Origin: Atkinsonella hypoxylon
Taxonomy: Eukaryota > Ascomycota > Sordariomycetes > Hypocreales > Clavicipitaceae
Direction: 5' to 3'
NCBI GenBank assembly: GCA_000729835.1
Contig: JFHB01000001.1
Coordinates: 124,001 to 188,000 of the forward strand
Length of the DNA: 64,000 nt
Each line of letters opens with the position of its first letter. The stretch's first letter is position 1. Shown piece after piece: positions 56,794 through 64,000 of the stretch. Made by a program: the position numbers and the translations under genes. Below the pieces are notes generated by a model that did no database searches, was not told the DNA's origin, and worked only from the letters and a program-made list of their open reading frames with translations.

Positions 56794-59700
56794 ATGGATG
56801 TCGAGATGACTCCGGGAGATGGTGTGCAGCAGCAGCAGCGGCGCTCTCAGTCCCAACCATCTGATTCCCCAGCGAAAACGTCACCTCCAGCCCCTAACAA
56901 TAGCAGCGGAAGTGCTACCGGCCAGATGAGTTTCAGAAGGTAGGTATCATGCAGATATTTTCGCGCTCAGAACTGAACTGACGGGCATGTTCTCTTTTAA
57001 GGCAACGAGCATCGCGAGCATGTGAGGTACGTGTCTGTAATCGGCCGTGTCGCTTTGCGTTTGGCCTTGTTCCGTAGGTGTCTGAGCCGAGGCAAAGATG
57101 ATGCACCCCACACTCTCTCGACTTCGTCAAAAGTCCATTCGATGCTGACCATTACCTTTTCTCTAGACTTGTCACGCACGAAAGGTGATAAAATCTCTTC
57201 TTCAATATCATCCTCACTGAGGTTTAGATGGTGAAATTGACTCTTGCTGGATTTTTTAGGTCCGTTGCGATGCCGCCAGTCTCGGCGTCCCATGCACAAA
57301 CTGCGTCGCCTTTCAGATCGAATGTCGCATCCCAACTCCGAAAAGAAAAAAACCTCAAAATGCTGGCAGTCAAACCAATAGAGACTCTGATAGGTATCTT
57401 GAGGCTGTCTTTCTTCTGCTTATTTCTCGACCAAATTTAATGCTAACCGGTATTCTGTCCACCTGTAGTGACCGAGAAGGTACTGACGACCGGCCAAATC
57501 AAACACCTCCAGGAAGTGGAAGCTCGTATCCACGACCGCCGACGGTATCGCACACGTCAGACGGAACGCCCTCCTCATCCATGACAGAAGCGCAGGCTCG
57601 GCAGGAAGAAGTAGATAGCGGCACATATCTCAATCTGGTCATGAAACCCAAATTCACTCGCGCGCCCATCACGGAGGCAGGCCGAGTGGCATTTCTAGGC
57701 GAATCTTCCAACCTCACCCTTCTCGTACACGATCGCCAAGGATCAACAGACGTCGTACACTACCCTCTGCCTGAGAACGTGAGAGGTTCACGTGCAAGAC
57801 TCACCGAGCTGGACAATGTTGAGATTGAGATTCTGCATCAACGTGGAGCCTTCCTTCTCCCACCCCGCTCATTGTGTGATGAGCTCATTGAAGCATATTT
57901 TAAATGGGTTCATCCCATTGTACCAGTGATCAATCGCTCTCGCTTCATGAGACAGTATCGAGACCCGAAGAACCCGCCGTCTCTTCTTCTTCTCCAGGCA
58001 GTGTTGTTGGCTGGTTCTAGGGTTTGCACTAATGCTCAACTGATGGATGCGAACGGTTCCACTACTCCAGCTGCATTGACTTTTTACAAACGCGCCAAAG
58101 CGCTATATGATGCGAATTATGAAGACGACCGTGTCACAATTGTTCAATCACTGCTCTTGATGGGATGGTACTGGGAGGGGCCCGAGGATGTTACCAAGAA
58201 CGTATTCTATTGGACTCGCGTGGCCACAATTGTCGCACAAGGCTCTGGGATGCACCGCAGTGTCGAGCAATCGCAACTGAGCAAATCCGACAAGAGACTC
58301 TGGAAGAGAATATGGTGGACATTATTCACGCGAGATAGATCTGTCGCCGTTGCACTTGGGCGCCCTGTCCACATCAATCTCGACGACTCTGATGTGGAAA
58401 TGCTCACAGAGGACGATTTCATCGAAGACGAGTCCGATCGGGCGAGCGAATTCCCACCAGATCCCATCCACGTACAGTTTTTTCTGCAGTACGTCAAGCT
58501 GTGCGAAATTATGGGCTTAGTGTTATCGCAGCAATACTCCGTGGCATCTAAAGGCCGTCAAAGAAATGCTATTGATCTGACACACAGTGATATGGCATTG
58601 GCAGACTGGCTGCAGAACTGCCCGAAGATCGTATACTGGGAGATGCCCCGTCATCACTTCTGGTCTGCTCTCCTGCACTCAAACTACTATACAACTCTGT
58701 GTCTGTTACACAGAGCGCATATGCCTCCGAGTAGTTCGAGGAGTTTCCCAGATGATTCGCCTTACCCGTCTAGGAATATTGCATTCCAGGCCGCCGCCAT
58801 GATCACATCGATTGTGCAAAATCTGGCTGCCCACAAAGAGTTGCGCTACTGTCCGGCTTTCATTGTCTATAGCCTGTTTTCCGCCCTTATCATGCATGTC
58901 TATCAAATGCGCTCGCCAGTGCCCTCCATTCAGCAAGTCACACAAGACAGGTTGCGAAGTTGTATGCAAGCTATGAAAGAAGTTTCAAGAGTCTGGCTAG
59001 TTGGCAAGATGGTCTATACCTTGTTTGAGTCGATAATTGGCAATAAGATGCTAGAGGAGCGCCTTCAAAAAGCTGGAGGCAAACGGCATCGTAAGATACA
59101 GCAGAGCTTATCGCAGTTAGAGCAGCACAGCAAAGCACAAGACACCTCCAAGCGGAAGTATGACGATATGGCGATTGATTTCACTGCCAATGCTCCTACA
59201 CCACAAGAGTCCTACGAGCGCTCAAGGCCTCAGACACCAAGCACTGCCAAGAACGAGCCAGCGCCAACCATGCAACCGCCGACCATCGCATCACCGAACA
59301 ACCGCCCTAACGTAGCTGATACCTTCATGGGTGGTACGAACTCGCGACCTCAAACGAGGCCAGCCACGCCATTCAATCCTTCTTTCTCAGTACCTACAAC
59401 CCCTCCTGATCTATATCTTGTCACCAGAAACTCTCCAAACTTATCTCAGTCCTTATGGGAAAATTTTCAACCGGATCAGCTGTTCCCGGAGAGCTCAAGC
59501 ATGCCGGTTTTTCCCAACTTGTCTCCCACGCAAACCCATCAGGATCTCAACCACAACTTGATGGCGCAGATGACACCCAATAGCATGTCACAAGGTCAAA
59601 GTGGCAACCAGTTCCAATCAAGAGTACAAGGTCAAGTAAATGGTGGAGTGCCTATGCAAGGCTTCCACGCGCCAACAAACATGTGGCAAGCCAACTTCGA

Positions 59701-59928
59701 TGGGGGCATTCATGACGGACAGAGTCCAGATAGTTGGAGCACCAGTTCAGCTCAAGGGCAGCCTGCGCCGACCACTTTGAATGTCGAAGACTGGTACAAC
59801 TCCCTTTCCGGAACATTGTACGGATCTATTAAATTGTGCAACCTGAATGCTAACTTATATCTAGGTTTCAATTCTTCGGCATCAATGGGGATGCAGGTAA
59901 TCTGAACCTAGACGTGTCTCTCAACTGA
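56794..59928 (+). CDS. ctf1B: Zn2Cys6 transcription factor, CTF1-beta/FarB type
   Basis: Probable nuclear regulator of fatty-acid and cutin breakdown, by similarity to Nectria CTF1-beta and Aspergillus FarB. Exons 56794-56939, 57002-57026, 57167-57184, 57260-57393, 57469-59817 and 59865-59928; 911 residues. The zinc cluster (about residues 50-95) is assembled from four exons: RQRASRACE, the 18-nt micro-exon TCHARK, then VRCDAASLGVPCTNC and ECRIPTPKRKK. All six cysteines are present with the C-x2-C-x6-C spacing. Before it lies a short Gln/Ser-rich stretch. The fungal-specific transcription factor domain spans about residues 245-500 (LIEAYFKWVHPIVPVINRSR, LLLMGWYWEG, KRLWKRIWWTLFTRDR). A long Pro/Gln/Asn-rich tail follows, and the last exon ends FQFFGINGDAGNLN, as in the family. 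Confidence 0.92.
57167..57184 (+). other. 18-nt micro-exon encoding TCHARK of the zinc cluster
   Basis: Flanked by TTTTCTCTAG on the left and GTGATA on the right, in phase 0 on both sides. It supplies the second cysteine of the zinc cluster and the basic ARK of the recognition region. Without it the domain lacks a cysteine ligand. Confidence 0.85.
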
Positions 59929-61246
59929 TGGTCGCTCAAACATAACGCTCCTACGTGCGTAATATGACTCAGAGAGAACAAAATGTGTCAACGACAACGT
60001 CTCGATAATTTGCTTGCCCGCTCAGGTATTTCTTTTACAAATTGAAATGGCAGGTGTATGTAAAACAGATGAAGTTATTGGAGAATGGAGCTGGATCATT
60101 GTATACAAGCATAAGCTGCCGGCAAGATGTTTGGGCACAAGTTATGGACTTGGCCTGAGTTGCTCCAAATTGACTTATACCGCCTTAGCCCTTTGCCTGA
60201 ATCTTTGGGAATGTATACACATTGTGGTGGGAGCTCACGAGGCCGTGAGTAGACTTTGTATCTGACTTTGTGTCGAATTTGGACTGGCAGTAGAGAGATA
60301 ACCGAGAACGATTCTATACCTAGCTTGTGCATTAGCTTGACTAGGTGCTCCTACGTTGAGGTTGTTGCTTCACTCTGGTGCGGCCTGAAATATCGGAGAA
60401 TCCACTTCTGTAGTGTTAACAGCGAGATTCCTGAACAGTTATTTGCAATGGTGCATGCATTATGTGTCAAGCCACGCAGGAAGCTTTACAGAAGGGGTAT
60501 ATTCACTTAGATTGGTACCTCGTGCACTCAATTGAGCTAGCTCCTTATCAAGAATACCCCCAGTTTATTTCAGGATCTCCCTGACAAGTCGCTGACGCGT
60601 AACGATATTCACCTCACATAAGAAAATGGAGAGTGATTCCGGCGCTCACAACTCGGCAACAAAGACACCAGCTTGTCAACATCACATTGTCGCAAATGAG
60701 GAACCGTTGTCAACTTGGCTTGTTTTGGTTATGATTAGTAAGGTAAGTAATGAGATCAATTCGTCTGCGCAGTTGCGGAAGGTGGCAAGGGGTAGTCAAT
60801 TTAATCCGACCCTCGTGGCCTTGGCGATGTTGGTGTTGAGGGTCGGATCAAATTGACCCCAACGTGGCTGGGTCTCAGGCGGCTGGCCCCACCTTAGTTA
60901 GCCAAGGACCTAGGCATGCGGCTTTTGAACGAGGTAGCCAGGCGCCAGTTGTCACTGGTAGGCGGGTTAACGCCATTAGTACCAGTTGGCCTCTCTACCG
61001 TTACCGGCTAGCTGGCTTCCCTGCTTCTTCTCATTACTTCCACATCCACACCATAATCACCACGTACTTTTAATTCATAGTTTCCGTACTCGAACTTACC
61101 AACGAGTAGTCGACCGAAAAGCCGAAGAGAATTGCACGGGCGAATATAGATCTGCATGACCGCATCGTCAGTTACATTATCTGATCACTGATGCAAAGCT
61201 ACGACTTGAACATTCGCGAGTCGCTGTCGCCGAGTGCGCGGTCACC
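59929..61246. other. Intergenic region between the zinc-cluster gene and the LysM gene
   Basis: About 1.3 kb. ORFs at 60014-60265 and 60256-60510 lack motifs. A 20-bp inverted repeat lies at 60795-60857. Pyrimidine-rich sequence near 61010-61060 precedes the LysM gene. Nothing else is supported. Confidence 0.45.
60795..60857. repeat. Inverted repeat with 20-bp arms (hairpin)
   Basis: The left arm GTCAATTTAATCCGACCCTC (60795-60814) and right arm GAGGGTCGGATCAAATTGAC (60838-60857) are complementary with one mismatch, around a 23-nt loop. Just left is GCAAGGGGTAGTC (60785-60797), which recurs exactly at 63959-63971. It may be a solo terminus or core of a small inverted-repeat element. Confidence 0.75.
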
Positions 61247-63073
61247 ATGACCAATCGGAACAACTCGGTCACGACTCCGACCAGCATGTCAACATCCTCT
61301 ATGCCAGCAGGCTTGCAATCAGCGGCTTCAAATGTGGTTCGTCCTCGTAATCGCCGTCCAGGCAATGCAGAACAGCCTGATGGAAGTCCTCTACACTCCA
61401 AATTCGTCAGGGGCAGTGCCGGCCTGTGCTCCTCAAGTGATGGTGCAAGAAGTTTCATGGATGCTTCACGTCCCTCTGAGCATACGAGACCGACGTCCGA
61501 TTCTAAGAATGCAGCGGTTGGGCATGATATAACACAATTTCTAGGCGACGCTTGGAACCAGAGCTGGACATCAGTACAAGCCCTTGCTTCAGCCCTTACA
61601 ATGAATGGCAAGGTCAATTCGCGGAATCCCAGGCCGCCACAAACCAGACCGCGCCTTCGAAGCAACTCTCGACCAGGTGCTTGGGGCCCAGTACCGCCAT
61701 CCCGGTCACCCACTGCTCCCGATATCGCGATAGGTTCATCCGCCGATAGAGAAGCCGCACTTAAAGTTGCCAAGACAGCAAGTGTTTTAGAGAGCTATGA
61801 AGGCGCAAATGGGGGACTCGATATCTCTGGCAGGCACAAACGTCGGAAATCCGACGAATTCACTTCTCCGGAGCCGCAACCAGAAGAACAATTGGTATAT
61901 ATTCATGAAGTACAACCTAATGACACTTATGCGGGTATGGTTCTCCGCTACAAATGTCGTGAGGACGTTTTTCGTAAGTCAAATCGTTTATGGTCTCGGG
62001 ACAGCGTTCAGACGCGCAAGTGGCTCATACTGCCTGTTGATGCTTGCGAGATAAAGGGACGACCGTGTCCTGGCCCGTCATGGCAGCAGAGTTGCGAGAT
62101 GGATCTCTTAGCTCCGACACCGACGGCCACTGAAGATTCAACCTCTAATCAGAGATCGTCTGGTCGCAGCTTCTTTGACGTGCACCACAACTCTGTCACC
62201 TCTACATGCAATCACGGTCCTCCTGGTCCAGAAGAATCCTATCCATGGACACATGTACGCTGGGTACAGATCGATTCATTCCCAAAGCCAGTTCAGATTG
62301 CGAGTGTTTCAAGGCAAAGTCTAGGCTACTTTCCTCCGCGGCGAAAACGAAGTGTTAGGACAGCTTCTTCCTTTTCGACACCTAGGCAGAGTTCAGACTT
62401 GCCCAGCCTCCATCTCGGGTCAAATGAACGTCTCTCACCTCATCGATTAACTTCATCCAGAGGTCATACATCTACCTCGGATATGCCCGTAATATCTAGA
62501 AGCGGCGTTGAAAGTCAGACGGTAGATAGACTGCCAACTTGGATGCGCCGCCCAGGGGGTGTTGGTTCCATGGGCAAGAATATTAAAGAGCCGGGCCCTG
62601 ACAAAGATTTTTTAAACTCATGGGCGAAGAAACACTTGCCCGGCTTATCTGTCGACGAGATGCCATCCATGTCAGTAATGGGGTCAGGGAGTGCAAACTT
62701 CGAGTTTGGACAAGCTCCGCTCAGCATAGTGGAAAGCCCGTTCCAGGATGGCAGAGGCATTAGTAGCCTTTCTCGCCAAGGCAGTGGACTGGATAGAGCA
62801 GCAGCAGCAGTAGAGCATTGGTTACGAGGTGCTCTAGCAAAGCGTCCCAGCACCCCTCGCTTGGGAAGTCGATCAAAGCCGGTGGAGCTGTCTTCGCACC
62901 CAGAGGTCACAGACTTGATTGAGCTTGCGGACGCTAACAATGAAGAAGACAGGAAGAAGAACACGTCAAATATAACAACTTTTGGACCTACCGCTCGAAA
63001 CGATGGCAGCGCTATGATCAGGGACAGAACAAACTTAGTTCGGAATAAGCGTGATGTATACAAGAACGATTGA
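61247..63073 (+). CDS. LysM-domain protein without signal peptide
   Basis: Single-exon model of 608 residues. The first 200 residues are Ser/Pro/Arg-rich and likely disordered, except a conserved-looking patch DITQFLGDAWNQSWTSVQAL (about 94-113). A LysM-like domain covers about residues 217-263 (YIHEVQPNDTYAGMVLRYKC, SRDSVQTRKWLILPVDAC). A Trp-containing block follows near 330-350 (YPWTHVRWVQIDSFPKPVQI) and then a Ser-rich tail. There is no hydrophobic signal at the N terminus, so unlike secreted chitin-binding LysM effectors this is probably intracellular; such proteins are widespread in ascomycetes and of unknown role. An ATG at 61191 is out of frame and would act as an upstream start. Confidence 0.8.
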   Translation: MTNRNNSVTTPTSMSTSSMPAGLQSAASNVVRPRNRRPGNAEQPDGSPLHSKFVRGSAGLCSSSDGARSFMDASRPSEHTRPTSDSKNAAVGHDITQFLGDAWNQSWTSVQALASALTMNGKVNSRNPRPPQTRPRLRSNSRPGAWGPVPPSRSPTAPDIAIGSSADREAALKVAKTASVLESYEGANGGLDISGRHKRRKSDEFTSPEPQPEEQLVYIHEVQPNDTYAGMVLRYKCREDVFRKSNRLWSRDSVQTRKWLILPVDACEIKGRPCPGPSWQQSCEMDLLAPTPTATEDSTSNQRSSGRSFFDVHHNSVTSTCNHGPPGPEESYPWTHVRWVQIDSFPKPVQIASVSRQSLGYFPPRRKRSVRTASSFSTPRQSSDLPSLHLGSNERLSPHRLTSSRGHTSTSDMPVISRSGVESQTVDRLPTWMRRPGGVGSMGKNIKEPGPDKDFLNSWAKKHLPGLSVDEMPSMSVMGSGSANFEFGQAPLSIVESPFQDGRGISSLSRQGSGLDRAAAAVEHWLRGALAKRPSTPRLGSRSKPVELSSHPEVTDLIELADANNEEDRKKNTSNITTFGPTARNDGSAMIRDRTNLVRNKRDVYKND

Positions 63074-64000
63074 TGAAATCGTGTACTGGTGATGGGTCGC
63101 TCAATGTATATCATAAGGCGTGTATAGGCGCCTTAGTTATAGGCTCGGCTTCGGCAACGCCTCCAGGTAGCCAGGTCCCTCTAGTACTATAGTTTTCTAT
63201 GGGAGAGTTTTCTCTCGCCTGCATGAGCGGCAAGTCGGATTGGATATTCTAGGCCAGTTTTACGGAATGTCGCAAGAATGTTCGGTTTGTTTTCACGGGG
63301 TTGGCACAGTGCCTCTTTCCATCGGGCTTACGCTTTTCCTATCGTCTGGTGATGTAGCTACTGGCATTCTTTATCGGGACGTGTCACGCACAAGGTTTTA
63401 GATCACATCACTTGTTATCAGATATATTAGCAGAAATTACGAAACATGTGGATAGTTACAGAACTTGTGCTGAGTTCAAACAGGCAATATCGGCGTGCAG
63501 TCTGCTTGTTCTTGCTTGAAATACTGCAAAAGGTTCATGGTTTTCAGCACTATTCAATACATTGCCAAATAAGCAGGTGGACGTCACTGACGACCCAGCC
63601 CCTTATTTTGTTTGTTGCATATATTAGTAACTGTGCCGGTTCCCATGACGACTTGCCATGAACCGAACCGACAGGGGATTGCCTCATAGCTTGTGCTCAC
63701 GCTCACGCTGCTCACAATCTTGTTAACAATGAATCATGGATTTATAACTCCATGACACCCCGGTTCTGGAGGTACTAAAGATGTCGAGATTCAATCTGGG
63801 GCGTGGCAATTCGAAAAAGTCGAACTCTTCTCAAGGTCGTACAAGTTGCTGTTAGTGCAAAGATGTCCCTGACAGTTAATGCGCGGCTAAGTGGCATGCA
63901 AAAGTGAGAATTGACTCCTTACCGCGACGCTAACAGCTACCGGGAAGGGAATTTTTTTGCAAGGGGTAGTCGAAACTAGACGTCTTTGCGAGTCTTCTAC
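63074..64000. other. 3' flank of the LysM gene to the window end
   Basis: About 930 bases with no supported gene. It carries the LysM gene 3' UTR and, at 63959-63971, the 13-bp word shared with 60785-60797. A gene may begin beyond the right edge. Confidence 0.4.

Noticed and set aside
1..64000. tRNA and rRNA genes
   Set aside because: Reading for B-box-like GGTTCGANNCC words and cloverleaf-sized matches gave no convincing candidate. A covariance-model scan would settle it.
1..64000. A secondary-metabolite or defence gene cluster
   Set aside because: Nearly all intact genes are conserved housekeeping genes; there is no synthase, NLR-like or transposase gene. The gene-poor intervals hold only fragments.

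Overview
This 64 kb window is nuclear DNA of a filamentous ascomycete (Pezizomycotina). Genes have many short introns (about 47-156 nt) with GT..AG ends and CTAAC-type branch points. The protein set fits Sordariomycetes, most likely Hypocreales: a carnitine acetyltransferase ending in AKL, a Mak32-type kinase, a CTF1-beta/FarB-type zinc-cluster regulator, and an intracellular LysM protein. The species is inferred only to that level. Gene models below were assembled by hand from splice signals and family alignment from memory. Every complete model gives a coding length divisible by three.

Layout. 1-9.7 kb, minus strand: 5' end of the AROM shikimate polypeptide, then a roughly 2,537-residue neurofibromin/Ira-type RasGAP in 15 exons. 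9.7-12.4 kb: an AT-rich gap, then exocyst subunit Exo70 (minus). 12.4-17.3 kb: MCM3 helicase subunit (plus), divergent from Exo70, and a Mak32-like PfkB protein (minus). 17.3-23.3 kb: a 5.9 kb stretch with no intact gene that holds gene relics, an ankyrin-repeat pseudogene, simple repeats and a poly-A run. 23.3-27.6 kb: cyclase-associated protein CAP/Srv2 (plus) and carnitine O-acetyltransferase (minus). 28.7-34.1 kb: SWIRM/SANT chromatin-remodelling subunit (minus), ETF-alpha (plus) and adrenodoxin reductase Arh1 (minus). 34.5-39.6 kb: a conserved fungal membrane protein (plus) and the mismatch-repair MutL protein PMS1 (minus). 39.6-41.7 kb: repeat-rich gap with CCTAGGTA clusters and a MITE-like inverted-repeat element. 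41.7-54.4 kb: GPI inositol-deacylase (plus), an MFS transporter (minus), a SERINC/TMS1 protein (plus), Msp1-type AAA ATPase (minus) and a monopolin Pcs1/Csm1 homologue (plus). 54.4-56.8 kb: gene-poor, with fragmentary ORFs. 56.8-64 kb: the CTF1-beta/FarB-like regulator and a LysM protein (both plus).

Most genes are conserved housekeeping genes in no obvious functional cluster. A loose metabolic theme exists: carnitine acetyltransferase, ETF-alpha and a FarB-type regulator all belong to fatty-acid use, and a CCGAGG element (the FarA/FarB type) lies upstream of the carnitine acetyltransferase. Arh1 and Msp1 add mitochondrial functions. I found no CRISPR, no confident tRNA or rRNA, and no biosynthetic cluster. 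I do not see a clearly new biological system. The points most worth checking are an 18-nt micro-exon inside the zinc-cluster domain, competing acceptors at the targeting exon of the carnitine acetyltransferase, two apparent GC-AG introns, a TA/TTAA-flanked MITE and the relics at 18-23 kb.
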